Positions 13,061 to 25,400 of a DNA stretch of 64,000 nt are shown here, in pieces. Numbering within the stretch: position 1 is the stretch's first letter; each line of letters begins with the position of its first letter. A program made the translations under genes and the position numbers. The stretch is from positions 14,678,857 to 14,742,856 of the forward strand of contig CM053331.1 of the NCBI GenBank assembly GCA_028583605.1, read 5' to 3'. Source of the DNA: Dastarcus helophoroides. Taxonomy: Eukaryota; Arthropoda; Insecta; Coleoptera; Bothrideridae. The notes under the pieces were generated by a model, which was given only the letters and a program-made list of their open reading frames with translations, was not told the origin of the DNA and searched no databases.

Positions 13061-14570
13061 CAGGGTGAGCGAAACTCGATGTCCCGGCGCTATTATAAGA
13101 AAAAGAAAAACGATATGAAAAATCTGAAAAAAGATTCTTACATTGTATTGAATTTTAAGCTAAATTTGTATATTTTTCCAGATCTGGAAATCAAAGTAAA
13201 GACGTTATTGAATTTTTTTATCAGAAATATTTTTATATTTTTACAAATTTATAAAGAGCTTATTTTTTAAAACAAATTTTGTAATCAAAAAAATTTGGTA
13301 TCTTTTTTCGTTAAAAAGTTATAAGCAAATTTATCGTAAAAAATGTTTGATTAAAAATTCGCAATTGGTACGATTTAATCAAACAGCCTTTGGAAACAAA
13401 TCTATTAAATATTTTCAGGTTTGAAAAAACATGTATCAGAGAGTATTATTCTGCGTTTTTGGGGTTCTTTGAAAATTCCCAATAAGCTAATAAATAGTAC
13501 AGGATGAATCAGAAAGAATGGGCTAACGCATAACTGGAGAGGATAGACGGCAAAATATTACTATTGAGCTCAATATGCCTTATACTAATGTGAATGGTTA
13601 AAGAGATACAGTGCGTTCAAAGTTTAAATTTTATTCTTAAATTTTGTTTGTTGGTGCTATAAATTTAATATTTTAATAGAGTAATATCTACGCCTTAAAA
13701 AATCATAAAAAAATACACTGAAACTTTTAAATGCAAATCTATAAAAAAACCATTAGCTTTAGACGACTTAAACAAGAGTATCTTTTCTTTATAGAATTGA
13801 TCGTTTTTTTATATTGTCTACTTGTTTTAAGCCTAACTTAAAAAGAGTATGTTTTAATTAACGTAAATGATTATGTAAAATAAGCGTCCTCTAAGGGTCA
13901 CATCAATGTAAATTCAAAATTCAAAAAACATACAATTTTCAAATAATAAATAAATAGCATCAAAACTTTCTCAATAATTAAAAAAGTTCAGAAAAAAATT
14001 TAAACTGAACGGCATGTATCTCTTAAACCAGCATATTGAGCTCAATCGTAATATTTTGGTGTCTAGTATCTTCAGTTTAACGTTGGCCCATTCTTTCTAA
14101 TTGACCTTGTATATCTTTTAAGTAAACATTTTTTAAAGTCAAATGGCAACAAAAAATGTTTATCAACCATTACTTGAATTATTGACAAATGCCACTCGAT
14201 TTTGATTTTTAATTTGTTGCATTTCCACAGGCTATTTTTTTAAATCGAAGTAGTTATGAATTTTTGATAGCATTCTTTTTTTTACAATAAAATTGCTTAT
14301 AATTTACTGTCCAATAAAGATACCAAATTTTTTTTATTACCAAAATTGTTTAGAAAAATTACGCCTTTTTAAATATGCAGAAATACAGGTATGTTTCTGG
14401 AAAAAAAAGTTCAATGACGTCATTACTCTGGTCTTCAAATTTGAAAAAATATGCAAATTTGACTTAAAATGGACCTTATTCAATTCAATTTAAGAACCTC
14501 CTTGCAGATTTCTTATATCGTTTTTCCTTTTCTTATAATAGAGCTGAGACATCGAGTTTCGCTCACCCTG
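13061..14570. mobile_element. Family E TIR element nested in F
   Basis: The ends CAGGGTGAGCGAAACTCGAT and the exact inverse (ATCGAGTTTCGCTCACCCTG) are each flanked by TA (13059-13060, 14571-14572). The two arms, about 440 and 460 bases, are inverted copies of each other, and D1 sits in the middle. It has no coding capacity and is a non-autonomous TA-inserting element. Confidence 0.85.
13500..14109. mobile_element. Family D TIR element D1 nested in E
   Basis: It begins CAGGATGAATCAGAAAGAAT and ends with the imperfect inverse ATTCTTTCTAATTGACCTTG, with TA on both sides (13498-13499, 14110-14111). The arms share inverted blocks, including CAATATGCCTTATA and the opposing CAGCATATTGAGCTCAAT. It is non-coding. 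With E and F it makes a three-level nest. Confidence 0.8.
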
Positions 14571-14993
14571 TACACATGCAAAACTTTCAATTAAACCAAG
14601 AATATTCAAAGTTATTAGACACAATTCCAATGTGGAAATATTTAGTTTCGACACCGGAAATATTCTTCGTCACATAACTAACGATAATCAGCGTCAACGG
14701 AGGTATGTTTTTGAGTTGCGTTAGTGGTCACGGGATATGACGCTAAATTTAAATTTGAAAATTTTCGGGCATTTGTTCCAAGGTACACTATACTCAAGGA
14801 ACAACAGTCTCCCCTATGTATAAGTAATTGCATCAGTTTAGTTTCTCCATTTTTGAAGTTAAAACTTCCTTAAGCGCGTTGAGTGATTTTAGATAAGGAG
14901 AAAATCAGGGTTTGCCTGACTCAGTAACAGTATTTATTATACAGGGTTAGTACTATTTTACGTCTCGCCATTGAGATCTGCTAAACTATTATA

Positions 14994-16176
14994 CAAGGTG
15001 ATTCTAAAAGTGGTACCGTAAATTCGGGATCGTATTTTAGAGCTCAAAATATGACGAAAAGTCTTTATAAATATTTGTCGCAAAATGCTTGGTTACCGAG
15101 TTACAGGATGTGGAAAGTTAGTTCCTGATTATAGTTTTTAATTAATAGTTGCGAAACGTATACAGACATTTGAATGAAGTTTGGCACAACTTCATACCTA
15201 TTCGTGTCCTTTCAAAAAATAAAGGAATTAATTAACAGAATCTAACCAGTGGCGAGTATATCAAGGGGAGTACTGTTCGAAATGGGCCCTATTTATTTTG
15301 TGTGCACTTTTGTCGCAATTTCGTAACAAAAATATAAACTACATACTTTTTTGAGTAAAAAAGGTGCCGGTACTAAAACTTGATATTGTTAGCGATTTTC
15401 GAGTAAAATGCATTTTTATATCTCCATGCATTAAAAACACTCCCCCAAAAATCTCGAATGTAACACAAAGTTGGCTTTAAAATAAAAGAAAAGCTTTATG
15501 TTTATAACCTAGAATCTACTTTACAAAAAAAAAATAATTTTAACTAATATTTTAATACAAAAAATGTAAATATTTAGTAAATAACAAATTTAAAAACATT
15601 AGCTTTTATTTACAGAAATTGCTGAAAGTGGCCGCCGATGACAAGAAAACATGGAAATGACAATACTATTTATTTCCTTTTATTTCAATGCCAAATATGT
15701 GTTACATTTTACATTCCCTAATTTTGGGCAAACACATTTAATGCATCAAAATATAAAAATGCATTTTACTCGAAAACCGTTGATAATATGAAGTGTGTGT
15801 GAAAGTACCTTTCTTGTGTAAAAATGTGTGTTGTTTATATTTTTGTTAAAAAATTGCCACAAAAGGGCACACAAAATAGCAAGGCACGTGTAAATCAACC
15901 CCCCTTCAATGTACCCGACACTGGTTAAGTTGTGTCAATTAATTCTTGGACTTTTGAAACAGGCATGAAAGGGTATGAAGTTGTGCCAAATTTAATTTAA
16001 TTATATGTACAAGTTTCGCAACTATTAATTAAAAATTATAATTAGGAACTAACCTTCCACACTCTGCAACTCGGAAACAAAACGTTTTGCGACATATGTT
16101 TATAAAGACTTTTCGTCTTATTTTGGGCTCTTAAACACAAGGCTAAATTTATGGTACTACATTTAGAATTACCTTG
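14994..16176. mobile_element. Family G long-arm TIR element
   Basis: The ends CAAGGTGATTCTAAAAGTGG and the inverse of CAAGGTAATTCTAAATGTAG are flanked by TA (14992-14993, 16177-16178). Inverted similarity runs about 480 bases in on each side, for example AAAAGTCTTTATAAATATTT on the left against its inverse near 16097. There is no coding sequence. Confidence 0.8.
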
Positions 16177-16178
16177 TA

Positions 16179-17810
16179 AATGCAGGGTTGGTATAGCTAG
16201 CTATAAGTAAGCATAACGTAAATAATATTCTCAGTGAGAACTATTTCGCAACTAATGATTAAAATTTTTTATCGAAATTGCAATACCAATTATTATTGCA
16301 ATAAATAGTTACCTCAATCAATATTACCACCACATATCGTTTATGGATTTTAAAAATAATTTAGAAGCAAATTACTGAAAACCAGTAAAAAGACCACAAT
16401 ACCATAATTTCATATTAAGAAAATCATTAAATAATTTAAATATCGTAGTCAAAAACAACACAACTTATCTGTTTTGAAGCGGCAACGTTGCAACAAATTG
16501 ATAGTTGACACTCCAGACTGCTGACATTTGCGTAAGCTGTCAATAATTAATATAAACAAAGATAAATAACTATCAAATATCATGAAGTTGTGATATAAAT
16601 TGGAAAAATTATGTATATGGAAAGGCAATATGCATAACTCAAGCAGTTTATAAGCAAACTTTAAGTCAAATGAACTTAACTTTCAATCAACTTCCATCTA
16701 ACAAAGTAAACAAGGTGCACCAATGTTGAATATTATTTTTATTGTTTAATTGTAGAGTCACTGTACATAACAATAGTGATTACTATAGTATTTTTTACAA
16801 CAAAAGCGAGTATGATGATAATTTCAGTTTACAAATTAGGAAATTTAAGTTTTTTGTACTAAAATTAATTTAAAAATTAAAGAAAAACTAATCCCTTTTC
16901 CTGGTTTTGAGTTTTTACTTCTACGAGCAGTACTCAGATTGCCTAATTTTTTGGATACAGAATACACTATTAACATCTTTCAACCTAATTTCAGTACATT
17001 CTGATATAAAAAATGCTTTTAATATTTAAAGTCGCTGATTATTTTCTTTAATTAAAATAAACATTGATTGACAGACCTCGGATTAACTCTTTTGGTAACA
17101 GGCACTGACACAATATTTCGTTGTAACGCATCTTATTAAATTTAATTGCAATAATTTTCAACGCAATACTACTTTGGCTTCAGCTACTGGTAATATTTAA
17201 ATTGAGGTTCTATCTATGGTATATACGTCAAGATAGTAATGTTATAAGTAAAAGCAATATTATGCTAATTTCTTTCATATTTCCAAACCTGTATTCCACG
17301 GTATTTTTATAAATAAGATATTTTTCCGACAGTTTAAGATATATGACGGATATTGCGTCCCGGAATATCAGAAGCGCGAGGAAAAAGGCTGCTCATTTGC
17401 CTAAACTAATTCACGATACCTACGATAAAGAAGTAAACTGATTTGAGAGTAACGAAGACCACCCGAATAAATTTATAAGCTTGTGAAGAAGCCTAATAGG
17501 ATTTTAAGGTAGCGCAGGAGGCAAAATTATAATAATTCTTACTTGAAGAAAAATTTGCGCGAATCGCAGATGTATAGAATGCAAAAATGTCTCAAGCAAA
17601 TTGCATAAATTTTTGTCATGTCCTTATTTCAATTCTAAAATTTAAGCTAAGATCTGAGGTATATAAGACGAAGAATAGGCAAAAGTTATATATTAGAAAC
17701 ATTATCATTAAAAGCAAGTTATTTCAAACACATACAATAACAATTCGGTCACTTCAGTTTATTACAATCCATTAAGAAAGGATTCGTTTATTCATTTGTA
17801 TAAAACATAA
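16179..17810. other. Unassigned non-coding sequence
   Basis: No protein-like frame and no paired terminal repeats are seen in this AT-rich stretch. The 62-codon frame at 17587-17775 is unsupported. Confidence 0.5.
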
Positions 17811-18960
17811 CAACAGAAACAAATCTAAATGAAGCACAAAGTGGATTTCGACCAGGAAGAAGCGTATATTATCATATATTCACAATAAAACAGATAATAG
17901 AAAAAACTCGACTTAGTAAAACAAAAGCATACTTTGCAATTATCGACCTGGAAAAAGCTTTTGATAGGGTTAGTCGTAAGAAAATATGGAACATCTTACA
18001 AGAAATGGGCATAAATAAAAAATTAATACAATCAATAAAAAGTATATACAAGAAGAACCTAAATCAAGTAATTAAAAACAATAAAACATCTGAAACATTC
18101 GAAACAAAAAATGGGTTAAGATAGGGAGGTGCTCTAAGCCCCGCGCTGTTCAAAATTTTCATGGACCACCTAATTAAAGAAAGTAAACAACACGCAAGAA
18201 CTTCACGTGGGAATGAGAAAACTAAAACCAATACAAATTTGACAATGCGCATTTGCAGACGACTCACTAATAATGACTTATACAGAAAAAGGATTACAGC
18301 ATAACATAAATACATGGAACAATATATTAGAAAAAAAGGAAATGAAAATAAATACCAAAAAAAGCAAAGTTATGTTGATAGCAATGAAACAAGAAAAGAT
18401 TAACATAAAGATTTAAGATAACAACATCGAACAGGTGAAACAATTCAAGTATCTTGGCACAATAATAGACAGCAGTGGAAGCCAACAAAGGGACATAATG
18501 GAGAGAACACAAAAAGCCATAAACACATACCATTATTTCGAAGAATACAAAAATAACAATATTCCATACAATCTTCAGACCTATACTCACGTACGGAAGC
18601 GAAACATGGACACTGGAGAGAAAAATGAAAAATAGAATACAAGCCATAGAAAAAAAATACCTAAGAACAGTCAAAGGAATCACAAGAAGAGATAAAATAA
18701 GGAACACGGACCTAAAAGTAGAACTCGAAATAAGATCAGTATTAGAATATGTTGAACAAAGGCAATTGACATGGTGGGAACACTTACAACGAATGACGGA
18801 TAGCAGATTTGTAAAAAGAGTATGGGAGGCAAAGCCAGCCATCAAAAGGGATAGGAAAAATACTCAGGAGAAAAAAACATACAACAACAGAGGCAAAACA
18901 ATTAGCACAAGATAGAAAAGAGTGGAAAAAATTCCTGGAAAACGTATAGAAGCAAAGACA
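17811..18960 (+). pseudogene. Non-LTR retrotransposon reverse transcriptase fragment
   Basis: Translation from 17811 gives a run of RT motifs in order: AQSGFRPGRSV, then FAIIDLEKAFDRVSRKKIW with the first catalytic aspartate, then GGALSPALFKIFMDHL after an in-frame stop. A frameshift near 18248 leads to FADDSLIM, the catalytic double aspartate. Further frames give QFKYLGTIIDSSG (18435-18635) and a C-terminal block with YVEQRQLTWWEHLQRM (18625-18915), usual at the end of RT ORFs in this kind of insect LINE. It is 5' truncated inside the RT domain, with no endonuclease and at least one stop and two or three frameshifts. The clade is not certain; RTE-like is my best guess. Confidence 0.8.
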
Positions 18961-19007
18961 ATAGCTATTATTATTAATCCAGACAGCGGAAGGTAGAAGG
19001 GAGATCG

Positions 19008-19009
<2 letters not shown>

Positions 19010-19043
<34 letters not shown>
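19010..19043. repeat. (TA)n microsatellite
   Basis: An uninterrupted TA dinucleotide run starts about 50 bases past the end of the LINE coding remnant, so it may be the LINE's repetitive 3' tail. The translated strings of alternating Y and I across it are not protein. Confidence 0.9.
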
Positions 19044-19049
<6 letters not shown>

Positions 19050-19062
19050 AAAATAGCTAGTG

Positions 19063-19330
19063 TCGTGTCCAGCCTTGATAAACGAACATTAATGGTGAGC
19101 AAGCCAGCGGCAGTGCGAGCAGCATCGACGAGCGCGAACAAATATTTTACAACGGGTGGAATCCTCAATGATCGCCCATGTCCCATTCTGTCCGTGACTT
19201 TATTAATAGAATCCTTTTTATAGAGCAAAACCAAATTTGTTCTTGGTCCGCACTTGAACAGCATGAACAAGCTATTACGAGCTCCGAATGGCCCCAATAT
19301 TTGGGGATGGTGCATGAGGTTCGCCTAACA
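19063..19330 (-). mobile_element. Possible solo LTR
   Basis: On the minus strand this segment begins TGTTAGGCG and ends ACACGACA, has CTATAAAAAGG (TATA-like, near 19225) followed by AATAAAG, and is richer in G and C than its surroundings. These are typical LTR features. I do not see a matching target-site duplication, so the boundaries and the call are tentative. Confidence 0.3.
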
Positions 19331-21285
19331 CTTGACAAAGTTACGTAACACCCCAGGTATGAGCATGTGCTTATCAACACTTATCATTAAGGTATTCTTA
19401 CTTAATTCTTACTTCAAGGCTCTAGTCGCTAAAGAGCACCTTCTCAAGGGCACATCTTAGGACACCTCTGGGTATCTGTGAAGATATCTCTTCGGCAACT
19501 TGTCACTTGTCCTAAAGATCGTTGCGTACACTAAACAGACACATTGGTAAATTTTTCTCATCCATATACTAACGTAAGTGTTAATTAATTAGTGCAAACA
19601 AATTGTGGATGTGGTTCTACTTCGAAAATTAGCATGCGTAAATTAAAGGAAAGGCTTTACATATTATTTTTAATAGGAATATTTATTTGTTTATACAGTT
19701 TTTGTAAAATGCAGATCTCAGATCATATCATGTTTGTTAACAACCCTGCTCTCCTTAAACAAGTAAGTTACCTCAAAACTTTTTTTAAAAATATCTATTT
19801 AAACCCATTTAAAATATGTTTGTTAGCATGTTACTCCTATACGATACTTTTAAATGTACAGTACATGCTTGATATAATTGGATTACACTTTAGCAGGAAA
19901 TTAATGCTCAGAATTTATAATGGTTTAATGTAAACGTTGAAATGAAAATTAATTTCTGTTTACGCAATTATAAACCTCGAAAACATACTGCTCTAACTAT
20001 GTAAATAATCTCGCATTATTAAAGTTTTAATAGTCAATTTATCTTCAAGTAATTTCAAGTTTAATACCTTTTCTCTCTTGTTTCTACTCGGCTGACCCTC
20101 CTTATCAAGCAAGCGCACAAAAATGTATCTATGAAATAAGATTTTCTAGGACACCACACTTAGTTGCTCATTTGTTTTATCGTAGCTATAAAGCCAAGGA
20201 ATACTTTTAGTAATAACTTAGCTCAGACACAGTCTGTCTTATCTCTGCAAAGTGAAAACAGATAAGAATCCGTACCATAAGGATAATTACTATATACATC
20301 ACTTTTAATACTTACCACAATATATTTAATCTAATGATCACTAGACCGCAAAGCTAATGGAGCTTTGGATTAGGCGATAAATTATAAAGGGATTTTAAGC
20401 TGCGGCGAGGAGCAGGATATTATTTATTATTCCCGATCTTCTGATCAGTTGGACTGTATACAGTATTAAAAATTCGTTACTCGTTACCGTGTAAAGAACA
20501 AAGTAACAGCCTTCATTTAAAATTGATTCATCATTTCATAGTTCGACAAAGACGCTTATTAGTCTTATTTTATAACTTCACTCGATAACAGCTGCAAATG
20601 GGGTGGTATCTTTTTGTGGCACCTGCTAAGATGAGAATGTCACCTAATTAATTGGCAAAACAATTTTACATATTATTTGACTGTACACTGGTTTTCACAC
20701 AATTGAAAGAGTTATTAAAAAATAACTGCATTTATTTTACCTTTGATTTCGATAATGGACTGATGTTATAAAATATATAACAAGAATTCTAATATATCTA
20801 AAGGTTTTGCCGTAATGTTCTGCTAACATTTCTTCAGATATAAAGAACTACAGTTGCGTGACATCTCAGAATCCCTGCAGCTACATGTCAACCTGCGTAT
20901 CTTCATTTGGCTTACCAGTCGTTTGAGTTTGTGGTTGATTCTTTCTTTTAGGCATTTATTTTTGAGGCGTTAGCCCATCGTCGTCATCTGAAACGTCGCC
21001 CAGGCTTGTCTTTCGCTAGACCCTTTAAATTCGCGACAAACCTTTACGTTAATCTTGAGGAGAAATTTCGGGGAATTCCATCTGCAACCACTCTTCTTTT
21101 CACGCTATCAAACTATGTTCAAGGTTTTAGAATTCTAAACTAAGTTTTTTTTTTCTTTTTGAATTTATTTTACCGCGACAGTTTAACCTGCTTTTAAAAT
21201 TTAATCTTTAATTTAAAACCATAGATATAATGTTGACATTTAAAACTTAAATGAAGTCTCAAAGAAACATATTTCATACTGCCAG
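19331..21285. other. Unassigned non-coding sequence
   Basis: I find no supported gene. The frame at 19592-19933 (113 codons) is rich in I, L, F and Y as expected from AT-rich DNA and shows no family motif. The part at 19331-19560 is more GC-rich and may belong to the adjoining LTR-like element. Confidence 0.4.
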
Positions 21286-21351
21286 GCGAAAAGTGACACT
21301 TACCCGGGTGGAAAATAAGTACTTTCCACTCGGGTAAATGTCACTTTCGGC
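21286..21351. repeat. Imperfect hairpin with GC-rich stem
   Basis: GTGACACTTACCCGGGTGGA near 21293 is opposed by TCCACTCGGGTAAATGTCAC near 21325 with a short loop, giving a stem of about 28 pairs with few mismatches. Weaker inverted similarity continues outward, so this may be the core of a short foldback element. Confidence 0.7.
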
Positions 21352-21639
21352 CCAGATAAATGTTAACATTCAACATTCATTAAATAACCAAAATGTTTGT
21401 TTAAAAATAATTTTTTTCCAAACTTTCAGTGGTTTCTTTCAGTTGAGGAGAAATACAAATACTTTTTTCTGAATCAGACATTGTCTGGGAAAATACTTAC
21501 TTGCTGAATATAAACTTTTTTAGTGCCACTGTCAAAATGTCAACTTGACAGTTTTTATACTGTGGTTTGGTTATAGAGATATCTGACTTTGGTTATTTCT
21601 CACCTAATTATATTTGTTACAAAAACCGTCACTTGCATT

Positions 21640-22018
21640 TAAAAGGCATGGTTGTTGACACAAAGGTTGCGACCATCTCTTTGAACCGACTGCGGAAACG
21701 AATGACTTTGCTTGGTTGCTCCTCATCTTAGATAACCCAAACACTAGAATGACGTTTCTTCTCGGGTTCATAAGAATAGATCCAAGACTCGTCGCCTGAC
21801 AATAATGTACATAATTTTGTAGCGGTCCCTATTAAAACGATTTAAATTTCTTCTGCTTCAACTGACACGAACCACCAATTGCTCCTCGGTCAACAGTTGC
21901 GAGATCCAACAAGAAACTAATTTATTCACCCCTAACCCTTCATGTAAAATCTTTTACAATGAGGTCTTGGAAATGCTCAAGAAAATCTTGCGGTAAGTTA
22001 CATAATAACCATTGATAA
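21640..22018 (-). pseudogene. mariner-type transposase fragment
   Basis: The minus-strand translation contains LLSGDESWIYSYEPEKKRHS followed by SVWVI, a stop, and then PSKVIRFRSRFKEMVATF. This is the block around the first catalytic aspartate of mariner transposases (TGDESWIY...W...P.K..RS...KMVA). The region upstream (about 21830-22000) is shifted and carries stops. The second and third aspartate regions are absent. Its 5' side is cut by element B3. Confidence 0.7.
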
Positions 22019-22422
22019 TACAGGATATACTTCTTCCGGGATTGGACCATGTCGAAGAACTACTAAAAGTGTTCGACGTTTCGCCCACCATCGTAGGGGG
22101 CTTCTTCAGGAACAAAGAAAGAAAAAATAGATGAAAAGAGGAATATGAGGGAATATGCAAAAAAGAAAAATAAAAAGGCCAATTTCAAAACATCAGAGCA
22201 CGATAACTCAGTATGTCCACCATACCAGAGGCGAAACTCTTCTGAATTGAAAATTGGTACAAAGGATAAGAAAGTTTAGACAGAAGAGCACAGTAACTGA
22301 GTATGTTTACCATACCAGAGGCGAAACTCTTCTATATTGAAACTTGGTACAAAGGATATGAAATGTTAGACAGAAGAGCACGGTAATTCAGTATGTCCAC
22401 CATACCAGAGGCGAAACTCTTC
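22019..22422. mobile_element. Ribozyme-bearing element B3, one arm only
   Basis: It begins with CAGGATATACTTCTTCCGGG and follows B1's left arm closely through the hammerhead-like motif and into the minisatellite, then stops after about three repeat units. The opposite arm is missing. It lies between a mariner relic and a C-family terminus. Confidence 0.7.
22070..22114 (-). ncRNA. Hammerhead ribozyme-like motif in B3
   Basis: Same structure as in B1 on the minus strand: UGUUC/GAACA helix I, CUGAAGA plus an extra A, GCCC/GGGC helix II, GAAA and the loopless minimal helix III before the cleavage-site C. All core bases are intact. Confidence 0.6.
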
Positions 22423-22425
22423 GGA
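22195..22425. repeat. Minisatellite inside B3, period about 85 bp
   Basis: About two and three quarters direct units of the B1 minisatellite, marked by three occurrences of ACCATACCAGAGGCGAAACT. Units differ from one another at several positions. Confidence 0.8.
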
Positions 22426-22478
22426 GAAAAATCCACCATTGCTCTATGTACCATTACTTATGGTCCACCCTGTATATA
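22424..22478 (-). mobile_element. Family C terminal fragment C2
   Basis: Read on the minus strand it begins CAGGGTGGACCATAAGTAAT after a TA and continues GGTACATAGAGCAA, matching the left end of C1 (29461 onward). Only the terminal 55 bases or so remain next to B3. Confidence 0.6.
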
Positions 22479-25400
22479 GTATTTTTTTTGTATTAACCGT
22501 ATCCTGCCTGACGCAAATTTATTTCTGAAATAGTTCTTATTTCTATTCTCATTATATTCTCTTATAATCTCACTCTCGCGTCTGTCACAAAAACTTTTCT
22601 CGAAAAATATGTAATCGGGACATTTAAAATTTTGCACAGCGTTAGATCTCGATAACCCCCAAATACCGCCAGCCAACGATTACAAAAAGATAATATTTTA
22701 TAATATAATGGGGGTTAATTTGGTCTGCGAAAAATAAAGTTGTAGTTAATATATCGTTTAATTTTCGGCCCAATCGTCTTGAAGATACAGCCCGAAATGT
22801 GTCTGAAATGACCGCTCTTTCCTATTCTCTTAGTTTTCTAAAGATAAAATTTAGATTTTAATAGGGTTAGTAGAAATTAGACCATGTATTATCGGAGAAT
22901 TGAAGGTTTTTTCGATATCGTGATAGTTGTGAAGAAAAAAAATGTTTATGGAAAAATAGGTGCTTGCATTCCAAGGAATTTTTAACCATATACCTAGTAA
23001 TATATTTTTTGGTCTATTGACTGTTCACTGTAGTAATTGGTGCGGAACCCTATTGTGCGAACCCGTCTTGCTCTTGGCTGAATTTTTTTTAAATATTTCT
23101 CTAATTTATGAATTGACAAAGGGCTTACGTTTTCAGAAAACAAGCCATATTCCTCAAAGAAATAGAGGGTAATTGAAGAGGAAACGTCCATATTCGGAGG
23201 AGCTATAGAGAAGGCAAAAGTAAACAAAAAGGTCTAATGAACATATGGTCAAATATCAACGATTACTGAGATCAAAGAAAGACTTATTATCTGATGTCTT
23301 ATTTTCTTATAAGCAATCATTCTACATTTTCAATTTGCTATTAATTTCAAAATTCGGCATTACAAAACGACTGTCGGTTCTATGATTTAGTTCAAGTGTA
23401 AGTACATATCATAACAAGCCACAGGTCAAAATTCTCGATCGATTTTTACCATTTTTGTTTCTATCCATCGCTTTCATTTTTGAAAAAAAATTATTTAATG
23501 AAAAGTATTTCCTCCTCATTTAACAAAAATTGTTATTAAAATCGTTTGAAAGCTGACACGTTAAATTTATTTATTTTAAAACTCTTATCGCTTAAGAATA
23601 GTAACTGAAGTAATCACTAATAAGTCATTAAAGTCTTCATAAATGTAACAAACCAAAATTATATCTACTACCGTATAATTGTCATAAAAATAAATTGACT
23701 TTTAGTTGACAACTTTGTCTTTAAATCAGCGCAGTAAGTTCATTAAGCAGGATGCTTACTACCTAACAACATTTTTATTCACAACATATTTATAACCATT
23801 ATAACTAGTCATAAGGAAAACTCACGGATTATAGAATAAAGGTAGTGCAAGCCCTAGATTGGCCAAGTATAACAATTTGACCAAAATGTGTCTAGAAAGT
23901 GAAGTAGCTTATGCTATTTCTTTTCTCTATCCCGTTAAAGCATTTGTCAAAGATCATGGATGGGGGCGCAAGCGGTGATCAATCGACGACTCAAGATATT
24001 TTAGTAGGAATTAAAGCTTTAGTTATTCTATTAAACGACTACAGAAAACCCACCTAAAACATTTTTAGATTTCTCCTACATCATCTTTTTCGTAAAAATT
24101 ATAAATGAACACACTAAAAAATGACATCAAAATTAAACGAAATCGACAAGTTTTGACATTTCTCAATAGCTATTTAGTAGCCATATTTATTTACTTCGTT
24201 TATCATTGGAAGTAAAATTCTATCACTCCTGAAATCACAAAAAGATAATACTTAAACGTCTAGACGCTTTTTCGACACCACTTGTAACGCGCGTGCTTTA
24301 TCCTGATTTTATAATCCGTGAGGAGACACAATATGAAAAGGTATATTTAATGTTAAGAATAGCTTTGGAGAAAACAAAGTCGATTTTTATACAGAGCGAG
24401 TAACAAGTTCATTGCTATGATAACAAACTTTGTTTTATTAAATGGCATGATATAATTTTCTTTGTATCTATCCATTTCTGGATAACTTACAGGAAAATTT
24501 TAATGAGGCTTCATAAAAAAAATGGAGAGAAAATTTCCTTTTCTAAAAACCTGTGAAATTTTCCCTTATTAATACAGTTCTTAACAAGTTGCCTTGGAAA
24601 AGTAGATGGCATTCGTTGCTCCTAGCTAGAAATATCATATGTTGTTAATTTTATCTACATTTTGTCACTTTAAAGAGTCAAGAGTTAGTGTATAAACAAG
24701 ACTTTACAAATCAGAAAAGGCAGAAGGTTTTCATTTAAGCAATTATTATTATGGTAGAATTGGGCAAAAATTAGAATAGAAATATTAATGATGTTGACCT
24801 TCAGTGAAAAGTGTGCAGGATTTTCCATGAAGTGACCTGTTCGCTGTCCCAATTGAACTTCATATAATTTTTTGGAATTACTTTAAAAATGTTCTGTAAT
24901 TTGATTTCTGACTTTTTTCAGCTTTTATTTAAATTAATTACCAGTTAATGAATTATTCTTTAAATTTGAAATTTACTGACATTGTTTCATGACTACTTGA
25001 TTTGATAACAACTCTATTAATGAGATTTAAGCTAATGATGTCATTTTTATGAAAGTTAATTTTATTTACAGTTTTTTTCTTGCGGAAAACTATTAAAATA
25101 TTAACTGATTTATTCAGAAATAAACGGACTCTCCAAAAATGCAAAGAAAATCATATCATGCTATTTAAAAAATAAAGTTTTTTGCATAAGTTATTTACGT
25201 TAAGTAAAATTGAATTTCACCAGTTTATGGGAAATATATGTTTAAAACTTTTATCTAGATATATTTTTAAAATAACGAATATTTCAGAAAAAGAATAACC
25301 ACCTTTTTATGCTTATATACTTTACTATACTGTTTATGTTTTCTTTTGTTTGCAGTTCATAGCAAAAATTTTCAATTTAAGGCTAACATGTAAGAAAGTC

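Larger units (their letters stand above)
10678..14818 (-). mobile_element. pogo-type DNA transposon F (hosting E and D1)
   Basis: The terminal inverted repeats CAGTAGGGGAGACTGTTGTA (left) and the inverse of CATAGGGGAGACTGTTGTTC (right) are flanked by TA (10676-10677 and 14819-14820). It encodes a pogo-type transposase on the minus strand (11080-12863). A word GTACCTTGAAAC and its inverse recur near both ends (10695, 10892, 10914, 12908, 12921, 12950, 14778), probably transposase-binding subterminal repeats. Without nested element E the transposon would be about 2.6 kb, a normal size for the group. Confidence 0.85.

Noticed and set aside
18064..18845. Minus-strand frames of up to 172 codons
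   Set aside because: They are antisense to the LINE reverse transcriptase, whose plus-strand motifs are clear.
18864..19315. Minus-strand frames with long YIYI runs
   Set aside because: Translation of the TA microsatellite; the rest of the 113-codon frame overlaps an LTR-like segment.
20940..21010. GAAACGTCGCCC near TCATCTG as a ribozyme relic
   Set aside because: The core order CUGANGA then GAAA is absent on both strands.
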